Below are positions 1 to 7,913 of a DNA stretch of 11,584 nucleotides, piece after piece (the first letter of the stretch is position 1; each line of letters starts with the position of its first letter). Both the position numbers and the translations under genes were made by a program. A model generated the notes under the pieces. It worked only from the letters and a program-made list of their open reading frames with translations. It had not been told where the DNA came from and ran no database searches. The stretch is taken from contig JAGOBQ010000083.1 of the NCBI GenBank assembly GCA_017999215.1, forward strand, positions 1 through 11,584. Reading direction: 5' to 3'. The DNA comes from Thermoanaerobaculia bacterium. GTDB lineage: Bacteria > Acidobacteriota > Thermoanaerobaculia > UBA5066.

Positions 1-1388
1 CACGCCGCCCCTCCCGCCGCGAGGTATTCCTCGCCGACCCGGTTCACGTCTCCCGCCCCCATCGTCACGAGGAGGTCGCCGTCCTTCAGCTCCGCCCCGA
101 GCCGCGCCACCGCGGTGGCGCGGTCGCCCAGGTCGGCCACGTTGCGGTGCCCGCGGGAGCGCGCCGCGTCGGAGACGAGGCGCGACGTGATCCCCGGGAT
201 CGGGGCCTCGCGCGAGGGGTAGACCGGGAGGACGTAGACGACGTCGGCCGCGAGCAGGGCCGCGCCGAAGCCGTCGGCCTGGTCGCGCGTCCGCGTGAAG
301 AGGTGCGGCTGGAAGACGACGACGAGCCTCCGCTCCGGGTGCGCCTGGCGGGCCGCCCCGAGCGTGGCCGCGACCTCGGTCGGGTGGTGGGCGTAGTCGT
401 CGACGACGAGGACGCCGCCCCGCTCGCCCTTCCGCTCGAAGCGCCGGGCGACCCCTGCGAAGCTGCCGAGCGCCTTCGCGCACGCCTCGAACGGCACGTC
501 GAGCTCGCGCGAGACGGCGATCGCCGCGAGCGCGTTCTTGACGTTGTGGAGGCCGGGGAGCGAGACCTCGAGCGTCCCGAGGACCTCCCCGGAGGCGATC
601 GCCGTGAAGCGCGACCCGGTCCGGTCGAGAGAGAGGTCGCGCGCCGTCACGTCGGCCTGCGGCGTCAGCCCGAACGTCACGACCCTCACGCGCGTCGAGA
701 GGGCGGGGCGGATCTCCTGGACGTTCGGGTCGTCGAGGCCGAGGAGCGCCGCGCCGAAGAACGGGACCGTCGAGGCGAACTGCGTGAACGCGTCCTTCAG
801 GTCGGCGAGGTCGCGGTAGGTGTCGAGGTGCTCGAGGTCGATGTTGTTGACGATCGCCACGACGGGGCGCAGGCGCAGGAACGAGCGGTCGAACTCGTCC
901 GCCTCCGCGACGAGGAGCTCCCCCTCGCCGAGGCGGGCGTTCGTCCCCATGGCGCGGACGCGGCCTCCGACGACGATCGTCGGGTCGAGGCCGGCCGCCT
1001 GGAGGATCGAGCCGGTCATGGAGGTCGTCGTCGTCTTGCCGTGCGAGCCGGCCACCGCGACGCCGGTCTTCACCCGCATCACCTCGGCGAGCATCTCGGC
1101 CCTCTTGATGACCGGCACGCCGGCGACCCGGGCCGCGACGAGCTCGGGGTTCTCCTCGGCGACGGCCGAGGAGTAGACGACGACGTCGGCGCCCGCGACG
1201 TGCTCGGCCCGGTGGCCGGCGGCGAAGACGGGGATGCCGAGGTCGCGGAGGCGGCGGGTCTCCTCCCCCTCGCGCAGGTCGGAGCCGGTGACGGTCAGGC
1301 CGACGCTCGCGAGGATCTCGGCGAGGCCGGACATCCCGACCCCCCCGATCCCGACGAAGTGGACGCGGCGGACGCGGAGGAAGTTCAC
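1..1388 (-). CDS. murC: UDP-N-acetylmuramate--L-alanine ligase (MurC), 3' end at or just past window edge
   Basis: Cytoplasmic ATP-dependent ligase that adds L-Ala to UDP-MurNAc, the first amino acid of the peptidoglycan stem peptide. I translated it directly; 462 codons are visible. Near the N-terminus is the UDP-sugar-binding glycine motif FVGIGGVGMSG (about 11-21). The P-loop AGSHGKTTTT has its lysine at about 118. Further on are a NNIDLEHLDTY segment typical of Mur ligases and the C-terminal DDYAHHPTEV motif characteristic of MurC. The start is the GTG at 1388-1386, overlapping the ftsW stop as GTGA. No Shine-Dalgarno is visible within about 15 nt, so translation probably depends on coupling to ftsW. 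The last two visible bases are TG after Gly-Ala-Ala, so a TGA stop one base outside the window is likely; about 462 residues is a normal MurC length. It directly follows ftsW, with no murG between them. Confidence 0.95.
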   Translation of the reverse strand, partial: MNFLRVRRVHFVGIGGVGMSGLAEILASVGLTVTGSDLREGEETRRLRDLGIPVFAAGHRAEHVAGADVVVYSSAVAEENPELVAARVAGVPVIKRAEMLAEVMRVKTGVAVAGSHGKTTTTSMTGSILQAAGLDPTIVVGGRVRAMGTNARLGEGELLVAEADEFDRSFLRLRPVVAIVNNIDLEHLDTYRDLADLKDAFTQFASTVPFFGAALLGLDDPNVQEIRPALSTRVRVVTFGLTPQADVTARDLSLDRTGSRFTAIASGEVLGTLEVSLPGLHNVKNALAAIAVSRELDVPFEACAKALGSFAGVARRFERKGERGGVLVVDDYAHHPTEVAATLGAARQAHPERRLVVVFQPHLFTRTRDQADGFGAALLAADVVYVLPVYPSREAPIPGITSRLVSDAARSRGHRNVADLGDRATAVARLGAELKDGDLLVTMGAGDVNRVGEEYLAAGGAA

Positions 1389-2488
1389 GGCGCGTGCTGC
1401 GAGACGTTGAGGAGGATCCCGACCGCGATCAGGTCCGCCCAGAGGGCGGAGCCGCCGTACGAGATGAACGGGAGCGGGATCCCCTTGGTGGGCAGGAGGG
1501 CGAGGACGACGGAGATGTTCACGAGGGCCTGGACGACGATCATCACGGCGAGCCCGGTGCCGAGGAGCCGCCCGAAGGAGTCGGGCGCGTTCACGGCGGC
1601 GCGCATCGCGCGGGCGAAGACCATCCCGAAGAGGCCGAGGACGATCGCGCAGCCGATCAGGCCGAGCTCCTCGCCGACGATCGCGTAGATGAAGTCGGTG
1701 TAGGGGTAGGGGAGGAAGAAGAGCTTCTGGCGGCCGTCGCCGAGGCCGAGCCCGGTCAGCCCGCCGGTGCCGACGGCGATGAGCGACTGGTACGCCTGGT
1801 AGCCGGTCCCCTGGATGTCCGCCTCGGGGTTCAGGAACGAGAGGATCCGGGCCCGGCGGTACGGGGCCGACCAGGCGTAGGCCACGAGCGCCGGCAGGGC
1901 GAGCGTCGCCGCCCCGGCGAACCAGCGGAGCCGCAGCCCGGCGTAGAAGAGCATCGCCGCGGCGATCGCGAAGTAGGAGAGCGCGGTGCCGAAGTCGGGC
2001 TGGAGAAGGACGAGGCCCCCGAGGAGGGCGAGGAGGCCGGCCACCGGGAGGAGCGTCCGCTTCACGTCGTCGAGCTCGCCTTCGCGCCTCGAGAGGAGCG
2101 CCGCGAGCGCCACGACGAGGCCGATCTTCCCGAACTCGGAGGGCTGGATCGAGAGCGGCCCGAGGTCGATCCAGCGGCGGGTGCCGTTGATCGGCCCGAG
2201 GAAGAGGACGGCGACGAGCGCGAGGACGAGGAGCGCGAGGCCGGCCCGGACGACGCGGAGGTCGTTCCAGAGCCGGTAGTCGACCTTCATCGCCCCGATC
2301 GTGAGGCCCGCGCCGAGGAGGACCGCGATCCCCTGCTTCACGACGAAGAAGAGCGGCTGGGAGGGACCGCCGGCCTTCGGGAGGTAGATCTGCATCGCCG
2401 AGGCGCTGTAGATCATCAGCATCCCGATCCCGACGAGGAGGACGACGGGCGCGAAGAGGAGACGGTCGACGGCGAGCTTGCGCGCCAC
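1385..2488 (-). CDS. ftsW: Peptidoglycan glycosyltransferase FtsW (SEDS family)
   Basis: Polytopic inner-membrane SEDS protein that polymerises lipid II into glycan strands at the division septum, working with its class B PBP partner (here FtsI). The 367-residue product is almost entirely hydrophobic segments, about ten in number. SEDS landmarks include IDLGPLSIQPSEFGKIG (about 107-123), the loop GTGYQAYQSLIAVGTGGLTG followed by LGLGDGRQKLFFLPYPYTDF, IVGEELGLIG, and the C-terminal PFISYGGSALWADLIAVGI. The start is GTG at 2488-2486, one base after the murD stop, with a good GGAGG 5 nt upstream (2494-2498, minus strand). Its neighbours murD and murC support FtsW over the elongation homologue RodA. 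The cytoplasmic C-terminal tail after the last membrane segment is very short (LLNVSQHAP), without the longer basic tail seen in many FtsW proteins. Confidence 0.95.
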   Translation of the reverse strand: MARKLAVDRLLFAPVVLLVGIGMLMIYSASAMQIYLPKAGGPSQPLFFVVKQGIAVLLGAGLTIGAMKVDYRLWNDLRVVRAGLALLVLALVAVLFLGPINGTRRWIDLGPLSIQPSEFGKIGLVVALAALLSRREGELDDVKRTLLPVAGLLALLGGLVLLQPDFGTALSYFAIAAAMLFYAGLRLRWFAGAATLALPALVAYAWSAPYRRARILSFLNPEADIQGTGYQAYQSLIAVGTGGLTGLGLGDGRQKLFFLPYPYTDFIYAIVGEELGLIGCAIVLGLFGMVFARAMRAAVNAPDSFGRLLGTGLAVMIVVQALVNISVVLALLPTKGIPLPFISYGGSALWADLIAVGILLNVSQHAP

Positions 2489-2489
2489 G

Positions 2490-3884
2490 TCAGCCTCCCG
2501 CCTCGGGGAGCGCGAGGACGAGCTCCTCGAACGCCTCGCCCCGGTGCTCGAAGTTGCGGAACTGGTCGAACGAGGCGCACGCCGGAGAGAGGAGGACGAC
2601 GTCGCCGGGCCGTCCCTCCGACGCCCCGATCTCGACGGCGCGGGCGATCGTCCCGGCCTCCTCGCAGGCGACGCCGTCCGCGAGCGCCCTCATCACCGCC
2701 GGGCCCGCCTTGCCGATGGCGAGGACCTTGCGCACCTTCCGCGCCGCGAGCGGGAGGAGGCGCCGGAAGTCGTCCCCCTTGTCCTTGCCGCCGAGGATCA
2801 GGAAGACGCTCCCGTCGGCGAAGCCCTCGAGGCTCTTGAGCGTCGCGTCGACGTTCGTCCCCTTCGAGTCGTTGTAGAAGGCGACGCCGTTCCGTGTCCG
2901 GACGAGCGCCGTCCGGTGCCGGAGGCCCTTGAACGTCCGGAACGTCCGGACCGCGCTCTCGGGCGTGACGCCGAGCGGGATTGTCGCGGCGAGCGCCGCG
3001 AGCGCGTTCTCGACGTTGTGCGAGCCGGGGAGGAGGAGGTCCTCGCGGCTCGCGTAGACGCGCGGTCCCTTCCCCGAGGCGTCGGCGAGGAAGACGCCGT
3101 CTTTCATCCAGGCGCCCGCCTCGACGGCGCGCGCGCGGCTGAAGAGGAGGCGGCGCGCACGGGTCCGGATCCGCGCCACGAGCGGGTCGTCGGCGTTCAG
3201 GACCGCGACCTGCGCCTCCCCCTGGCTCTCGAAGATCCGCGCCTTCGCCGCGCCGTAGTCGTCGACGGAGCGGTAGCGGTCGAGGTGGTCGGGGGTGAGG
3301 TTCAGGTGGACGGCGACGTCGGGGGCGAGGCGCCGGAGCCCTTCGAGCTGGAACGAGGAGAGCTCCACGACCCAGACGCGGCTCGGCGCCGGCGGAGCGA
3401 CCCCCTCGGCCGCGCCGAGGGCGTACTCGATCCAGGGCGTGCCGAAGTTCCCGCAGGCGACGGCGTCCCGCCCCGCGTCGCTGAGGAGCGCGGCGGTGAG
3501 CGCCGTCGTCGTCGACTTGCCGTTCGTCCCGGTGATGCCGACGACGAGGCCGGGGACGAGGCGCGAGGCGAGCTCGACCTCGGCGATCACGGGGATGCCG
3601 GAGGCGCGCGCGGCGTCGAGCGCCGGGATCGACATCGGGACGCCCGGCGAGACGACGCAGAGGTCGACGCCCTCGAGGAGCGAGACCGGGTGGCCGCCGA
3701 CGACGAGGGAGAGGTTCTCGCCGGCCGGGAGCGTCCCGAGCGCCTCGGCCGGGGCGGAATCGGTCGCGACGACCCGCACGCCCCGCTCGAGGAGCGCGCG
3801 CACGGTCGCCTTCCCCGACTTGGCGAGGCCGAAGACGGCCGCGCAGGAGACCTCCGGGAGGTCCGGCCCGAGGGAGAGGCTCAC
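2490..3884 (-). CDS. murD: UDP-N-acetylmuramoyl-L-alanine--D-glutamate ligase (MurD)
   Basis: Cytoplasmic ligase adding D-Glu to UDP-MurNAc-L-Ala, the second stem-peptide step. The product is 464 residues, typical for MurD. An N-terminal Rossmann-like UDP-binding domain opens with AAVFGLAKSGKA (about 15-26). The ATP P-loop GITGTNGKSTTT lies at 116-127 with K123. The central domain has LNLTPDHLDRY (about 194-204), then AFYNDSKGTN (335-344). The C-terminal domain carries the MurD signature LLSPACASFDQF (431-442). The start is the GTG at 3884-3882, overlapping the murE stop as GTGA, with a run of G residues just upstream acting as a weak Shine-Dalgarno. The same frame stays open far upstream (to 4844), but that part is an out-of-frame reading of murE with Arg/Pro-rich composition. 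In the common dcw order murF and mraY would sit between murE and murD; both are absent here. Confidence 0.96.
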   Translation of the reverse strand: MSLSLGPDLPEVSCAAVFGLAKSGKATVRALLERGVRVVATDSAPAEALGTLPAGENLSLVVGGHPVSLLEGVDLCVVSPGVPMSIPALDAARASGIPVIAEVELASRLVPGLVVGITGTNGKSTTTALTAALLSDAGRDAVACGNFGTPWIEYALGAAEGVAPPAPSRVWVVELSSFQLEGLRRLAPDVAVHLNLTPDHLDRYRSVDDYGAAKARIFESQGEAQVAVLNADDPLVARIRTRARRLLFSRARAVEAGAWMKDGVFLADASGKGPRVYASREDLLLPGSHNVENALAALAATIPLGVTPESAVRTFRTFKGLRHRTALVRTRNGVAFYNDSKGTNVDATLKSLEGFADGSVFLILGGKDKGDDFRRLLPLAARKVRKVLAIGKAGPAVMRALADGVACEEAGTIARAVEIGASEGRPGDVVLLSPACASFDQFRNFEHRGEAFEELVLALPEAGG

Positions 3885-5383
3885 GCGCCCCCCGTCCGGA
3901 GCCGCTCGAGCTCCGCGAGCGCCTCGCGGGCGACGAGCCGGTCGTCGAACGGCTCTTTCCGTCCGGCGGTCACCTGGTAGGTCTCGTGCCCCTTGCCGGC
4001 GACGACGACGACGTCGCCCGGCGAGGCCGCCTCGAGCGCACGATGGATCGCCTCGCGCCGGTCGAGGACGACGAGCGGCTCGCGCCCCGCCAGGGCGGCG
4101 CCCGCGGCGACCTCCGCCGCGATCGCCGCCGGCTCCTCGGAGCGCGGGTTGTCGGAGGTGACGACGACGTGGTCGGCGAGCTCGGCGGCGATCCGCCCCA
4201 TCTCGGGGCGCTTCCCCCGGTCGCGGTCGCCGCCGCAGCCGAAGACGACCCGCAGCGCGCCGCCGCGCGAGGCCGCGAGGGCCCGCGTCGTCTTCAGGAC
4301 CCCTTCGAGCGCCGCCGGCTTGTGGGCGTAGTCGACGAGGACGAGGAGGCCGGCCGCGTTCGGCACGCGCTCGAGCCGCCCGGGGACCGCGGAGAACGCG
4401 CCGAGGCGCTCCGCGATCGCGGCCGGCGGGAGCCCGAGCGCGAGGGCCGCCGTCGCGGCCGCGAGGAGGTTCTCGGCGTTCGGCGCGCCGAGGAGGGGCG
4501 AGTCGATCTCGAACGCCTCGCCCGTGGCGCGCCGCTCGACGCGGAGGCGGATGCCGTCCCCGCCGGGGCGGACTTGCCCGGTGACGTCCGCCTCGACCGA
4601 CCGCGAGAACGAGAGCGTCGACTCCCGGGGAAGCCTCGCGAAGAGCTTCCGCCCCCACGGGTCGTCGACGTTGACGACCGACCGGCCCCCCGGCTTGATC
4701 ATCGAGAAGAGCTTCGCCTTCTCCTCGAAGTAGGCCTCCATCGTCCCGTGGTCGTCGAGGTGGTCGCGCGTCAGGTTCAGGAAGACGGCGACGTCGAACG
4801 CGCACCCCGCGAGCCGCTCGAGCCAGAGGGCGTGCGAGGAGCACTCGAGCGTCGCGGCCGTGCCGCCGCCGGCGGCGAGCGCGCCGAGCATCGGCTGGAG
4901 CTCGGTCGCCTCCGGCGTCGTCCGGGAGGCGTCGAGCGTCTCGGCGGGGGTGTCGCCCCAGCGGTAGACGAGCGTGCCGAAGAGTCCCCGCTTCGGATGC
5001 GCGGCGCCGAGGACCTCGTCGAGGAGGAGCGTCGTCGTCGTCTTGCCGCTCGTCCCGGTGACCCCCGCCATCACGAGCCGCGTGGACGGATCGCCCGCGA
5101 GGCGTGCGGCGAGGAGGCCGGCGGCCCGCCGCGGCGATTCCACCTCGAGGTAGGGCACCTCCACGCCGTCCGGCGCGGGCGCGGCTCCGATCGCCGCCGG
5201 CGCCCCGGCGAGGACCGCTTCGCCGACGAACGCGCGCCCGTCGGCCGACTTCCCCGGGAAGGCGGCGAAGAGGACGCCGGCGCCGGCGCGGCGCGAGTCG
5301 TGAGTGATCGCCTTCACCTCCGGGTCGCCCGGAGGGCCGACGCGGCGGTGCGGGAGGCCGTCGACGAGGACCGAGAGCTTCAC
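3881..5383 (-). CDS. murE: UDP-MurNAc-L-Ala-D-Glu--2,6-diaminopimelate ligase (MurE)
   Basis: Cytoplasmic ligase that adds the third residue of the stem peptide. The product is 500 residues. The N-terminal domain has the AITHDSRRAGAGVLFAAFPG segment (25-44) that contacts the UDP moiety. The P-loop GVTGTSGKTTTT (107-118) has Ser where many MurEs have Asn. Next comes LNLTRDHLDDHGTMEAY (202-218), with K222 in YFEEK at the place of the lysine carbamylated in characterised MurEs. VDYAHKPAALE (350-360), GCGGDRDRGKRP and the DNPR motif at 411-414 follow. In known enzymes DNPR marks specificity for meso-diaminopimelate, so DAP-type peptidoglycan is inferred. AGKGHETYQ (462-470) is near the end. The start is the GTG at 5383-5381, overlapping the ftsI stop as GTGA. 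Upstream reading of this frame runs through ftsI but is not coding. Confidence 0.96.
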   Translation of the reverse strand: MKLSVLVDGLPHRRVGPPGDPEVKAITHDSRRAGAGVLFAAFPGKSADGRAFVGEAVLAGAPAAIGAAPAPDGVEVPYLEVESPRRAAGLLAARLAGDPSTRLVMAGVTGTSGKTTTTLLLDEVLGAAHPKRGLFGTLVYRWGDTPAETLDASRTTPEATELQPMLGALAAGGGTAATLECSSHALWLERLAGCAFDVAVFLNLTRDHLDDHGTMEAYFEEKAKLFSMIKPGGRSVVNVDDPWGRKLFARLPRESTLSFSRSVEADVTGQVRPGGDGIRLRVERRATGEAFEIDSPLLGAPNAENLLAAATAALALGLPPAAIAERLGAFSAVPGRLERVPNAAGLLVLVDYAHKPAALEGVLKTTRALAASRGGALRVVFGCGGDRDRGKRPEMGRIAAELADHVVVTSDNPRSEEPAAIAAEVAAGAALAGREPLVVLDRREAIHRALEAASPGDVVVVAGKGHETYQVTAGRKEPFDDRLVAREALAELERLRTGGA

Positions 5384-7440
5384 GGCTCGGGCACCTCGCC
5401 GGAGTCGCCGAACGCGAGCGCCCCGAGGGAGGCGTCGTTCGACGGAGGGTCGAAGGAGAGCGTGAGCCGGACGACGCTTCCGCGCGCGGTCGGCGTGCCG
5501 GGGAGCGGCTCCTGGGCGACGACGAAGCCGTGCCCGGTGAGCGCCGGCCGGAACCCGCGCTGCGCGAGCTGCTGGACCGCCTCGCGCGCCGACAGCCCCG
5601 CGACGTCGGGGACGAGGCGCTCTCCCGCGGCGAGGCGCGAGAGATCCTCGGGGAGGGCGGGCGGCCGGATCGACGCCGGGACGAGCCCGGGCGGAAGCGG
5701 GCTCGCCGCCGCGGAGGCGCCGCGGGAGAGGTCGGCCGTCAGGAACGTCGGCGTGACGCGGTCCTCGGCCGGCAGCCCCGGCTCGCCCAGGACCCGCATC
5801 GCCTCGCCGGCAATCGCGGCGAAGACGGGGGCGGCGACGTCGCCACCGTAGGTCCGCCCGCGGGGCTCGTCGACGAGGACGCCGACGACGAGGCGCGGCC
5901 GCTCGGCCGGGAGGAAGCCGAAGAAGGACGCGACGTAGCGATCGGAGGAGTAGCCCGCGCCCGGGATCGCCTTCTGGGCCGTCCCCGTCTTTCCCGCCAC
6001 CGTGAAGCCGGGAACGGCCGCCTTCTTCCCCGTCCCCTCCTCGACGACCTTCACGAGGAGCCGGCGCATCGACGCGGCCGTCTTCTCGGAGAGGACGCGC
6101 GCGCCCGGAGCCGGCCGGCGCGCCTCTGACCCCAGACCCGGCCGGGAGACGTCGGCGACGAGGTACGGCGAAGGGAGGACGCCGCCGTTCGCGATCGCCC
6201 CGAAGGCGCGCGCGAGCTGGAGGGCGTTCACGCCGATCTCCTGCCCGAACGAGATCGTCGGGAGGGAGAGGGCGCTCCAGGCCGACGGGTCGCGCAGGAG
6301 GCCGCCGTTCTCCCCGTCCAGGTCGAGGCCGGTCTTCCGTCCGAAGCCGAACGCGCGGATCGCGCGGTGGAAGTCCGCCTTCCCCATGCCGAGGCCGATG
6401 TGCGCCGCGCCGACGTTCGAGGAGTGCGCGAGGACGTCGACGAGAGGGAGGGCGGCCCAGGCGGCCCGCCCGTGCTCGCGGATCGTCGTCCGGCCGATCG
6501 TGAGCGAGCCGCCGCCGCAGTCGACGAGGTCGTCCGGGCGGATCGTTCCCGCCTCGATCGCGGCCGCCGCGGTGATCACCTTGAACGTGGAGCCCGGCTC
6601 GTAGGCGTCGGCGATCGGGCGGCAGCGGCGCGCGTCGGCGCTCGACTCCGCCCACTTGTTCGGATCGAACGTCGGGACGGAGGCCATCACGAGGACCTCG
6701 CCCGTCGCCGGGTCGAGGACGACCGCCGAGGCGGAGCGCGCGTTCGTCTCGGCCCGCACCGCCGCGAGCTCGCGCTCGGCCACGTGCTGGAGCCCCGCGT
6801 GGAGCGTCAGCCGGAGGGAGGCCCCTTCCACCTCGTCGGTGGCGCGCGCCGCGCCGCCGGGCGCGCCCCGCTGGATCGCGTAGGAGCGCTGCGCCGCGTC
6901 GCGCAGGACCGTGACGCGCGCGGGGCGGCCGCGGACCTCGCGGTCCCACGTGTACTCGAGCCCGCCGAGCCCCTGGCTGTCGGTCCCGACGTAGCCGACG
7001 ACCGCGGCGGCGAGCGGACCCTCCGGGTAGCGCCGCGCCGACTCCTTCAGGAGGCGTACGCCGGGGAGGGCGCGGGCCTTGACGGTGGCCGCCGTCTCCG
7101 CGTCGACCCGCCGCGCGACCCAGACGAACTCCTTCTCGCTCTCCGAGAGCTTCCGCTTCAGCTCTCGGAACGGCTGCTTCACGATCGGCGCGAGGGCCCG
7201 CGCGACGCCGGCGGGGTCGTCGATGTCGGACGGGATCGCGAAGACCGACTCGACCGTCGTCGTCACCGCGAGCGGCCGCCCCTCGCGGTCGACGATCGTC
7301 CCGCGCCGCGGCGCGAGCTCGACCGTCCGCTCCTGCTGGCGCTTCGCCCGCTTCACGTACTCGTCGTGCCGCACGACCTGCAGCTCGACGAGGCGGACGA
7401 GGATCGCGAGGATCCAGAGGCCGGCGAAGCCGACGAGCAC
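5380..7440 (-). CDS. ftsI: Septal class B penicillin-binding protein FtsI (PBP3-like) with C-terminal PASTA domain
   Basis: D,D-transpeptidase that crosslinks septal peptidoglycan, anchored by one N-terminal membrane segment (VGFAGLWILAILVRL) with the catalytic domain outside the cytoplasmic membrane. Residue numbers are from GTG 7440 (686 aa). The dimerisation domain includes RRGTIVDREGRPLA (45-58). The transpeptidase motifs are SxxK, STFK with catalytic S284; SxN, SSN at 340-342; and KTG(T) at 484-487. A single PASTA domain follows at about 608-664 (LVPDVAGLSAREAV onward), as in SpoVD-type and many other FtsI proteins. It ends with a short acidic tail. The 7440 start leaves no basic residues before the membrane segment and has no Shine-Dalgarno. 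The frame extends to a CTG at 7482, which overlaps the ftsL stop, has GGAGGAGGGG just upstream and adds an Arg-containing cytoplasmic stretch. That CTG may be the real start (700 aa). Confidence 0.95.
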   Translation of the reverse strand: MLVGFAGLWILAILVRLVELQVVRHDEYVKRAKRQQERTVELAPRRGTIVDREGRPLAVTTTVESVFAIPSDIDDPAGVARALAPIVKQPFRELKRKLSESEKEFVWVARRVDAETAATVKARALPGVRLLKESARRYPEGPLAAAVVGYVGTDSQGLGGLEYTWDREVRGRPARVTVLRDAAQRSYAIQRGAPGGAARATDEVEGASLRLTLHAGLQHVAERELAAVRAETNARSASAVVLDPATGEVLVMASVPTFDPNKWAESSADARRCRPIADAYEPGSTFKVITAAAAIEAGTIRPDDLVDCGGGSLTIGRTTIREHGRAAWAALPLVDVLAHSSNVGAAHIGLGMGKADFHRAIRAFGFGRKTGLDLDGENGGLLRDPSAWSALSLPTISFGQEIGVNALQLARAFGAIANGGVLPSPYLVADVSRPGLGSEARRPAPGARVLSEKTAASMRRLLVKVVEEGTGKKAAVPGFTVAGKTGTAQKAIPGAGYSSDRYVASFFGFLPAERPRLVVGVLVDEPRGRTYGGDVAAPVFAAIAGEAMRVLGEPGLPAEDRVTPTFLTADLSRGASAAASPLPPGLVPASIRPPALPEDLSRLAAGERLVPDVAGLSAREAVQQLAQRGFRPALTGHGFVVAQEPLPGTPTARGSVVRLTLSFDPPSNDASLGALAFGDSGEVPEP

Positions 7441-7478
7441 GTAGGCGCGCCGGGCGTTCGCCCGGCCGGCGGAGCCCG

Positions 7479-7907
7479 TCAGAACCCCTCCTCCGTCCGG
7501 ACCGGCGCCGGCGGACCCTGCAGCTCGGGAGCGGCCGCGACGCGACGCGCCGGGACCGTCGGAGAGGCGCCGAACGCGCCGTCCCTCACGAAGACGACCT
7601 GGTCGCGGCCCGGCGTGACGAGCCCGAGGCGCCGTCGCGCGACCTCTTCGACGCGGGCGAGCGCCGAGACGCGCGCCCTCTCCATCTCGAGCTGGCGCTG
7701 CTTCTCGGCGAGGGAGTCCTTCTGCTTCTGGAGGCTCTCGATCTGGTACCCGAGGCGAAACGTCTCGAGGTTCGTCCAGACCGCCGCGAAGAGGACGGCG
7801 AGCGGCGGCAGGGGCGAGAGGAGGAGGGCGAGGAGCTCCCGGGTCCGCCGTCGGTCGGGCTCGCGGACGAGGTAGACGTTATCGACGGGGCGCCGGACGG
7901 TGTACAC
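7479..7907 (-). CDS. ftsL: FtsL-like cell division protein (bitopic, coiled coil)
   Basis: Small divisome protein of 142 residues located exactly where ftsL lies in dcw clusters, between rsmH and ftsI. It has a basic cytoplasmic N-terminus (REPDRRRTRE), one hydrophobic membrane segment at about 27-46 (LLALLLSPLPPLAVLFAAVW), then a periplasmic coiled coil rich in Lys/Glu/Gln (about 53-85, containing QIESLQKQKDSLAEKQRQLE). After that comes ARRRLGLVTPGRDQVVFV, a motif typical of FtsL/DivIC-type proteins, and a Pro/Ala-rich tail. Sequence conservation in this family is poor, so the call rests on topology, length and position. In known systems FtsL forms a complex with FtsB and FtsQ and activates FtsW-FtsI; no ftsB or ftsQ is seen here. 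The start is GTG at 7907-7905, 6 nt after the rsmH stop, with GAGGGG covering that gap. The stop overlaps a possible CTG start of ftsI. Confidence 0.85.
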   Translation of the reverse strand: MYTVRRPVDNVYLVREPDRRRTRELLALLLSPLPPLAVLFAAVWTNLETFRLGYQIESLQKQKDSLAEKQRQLEMERARVSALARVEEVARRRLGLVTPGRDQVVFVRDGAFGASPTVPARRVAAAPELQGPPAPVRTEEGF

Positions 7908-7913
7908 GGCCCC

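Noticed and set aside
147..1688. Long plus-strand open frame opposite murC and ftsW
   Set aside because: It is the antisense reading of high-GC codons, with Arg/Asp/Glu/Gly/Val-rich low-complexity protein and no motif; the minus-strand Mur and SEDS motifs are unambiguous.
2478..3980. 500-codon plus-strand open frame opposite murD
   Set aside because: Antisense shadow of murD, composed of Arg/Glu/Asp/Val runs without any domain. The similar plus-strand frames at 1394-2839, 3986-5851, 6367-7875 and 7989-9485 are rejected for the same reason.
3885..4844. N-terminal extension of murD upstream of 3884
   Set aside because: The extension is an out-of-frame reading of murE, very Arg/Pro-rich. MurD family N-terminal motifs begin about 15 residues after GTG 3884.
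5042..5062. Ser instead of Asn in the MurE P-loop (GTSGKT)
   Set aside because: The lysine and threonines that bind ATP phosphate are intact, and Ser at this site is, to my knowledge, a natural variant in other MurE proteins, so it is not treated as unusual.
5384..6949. N-terminal extension of murE (a PBP-MurE fusion in one frame)
   Set aside because: The upstream part is a shifted reading of ftsI, whose transpeptidase motifs lie in another frame; MurE starts at GTG 5383.
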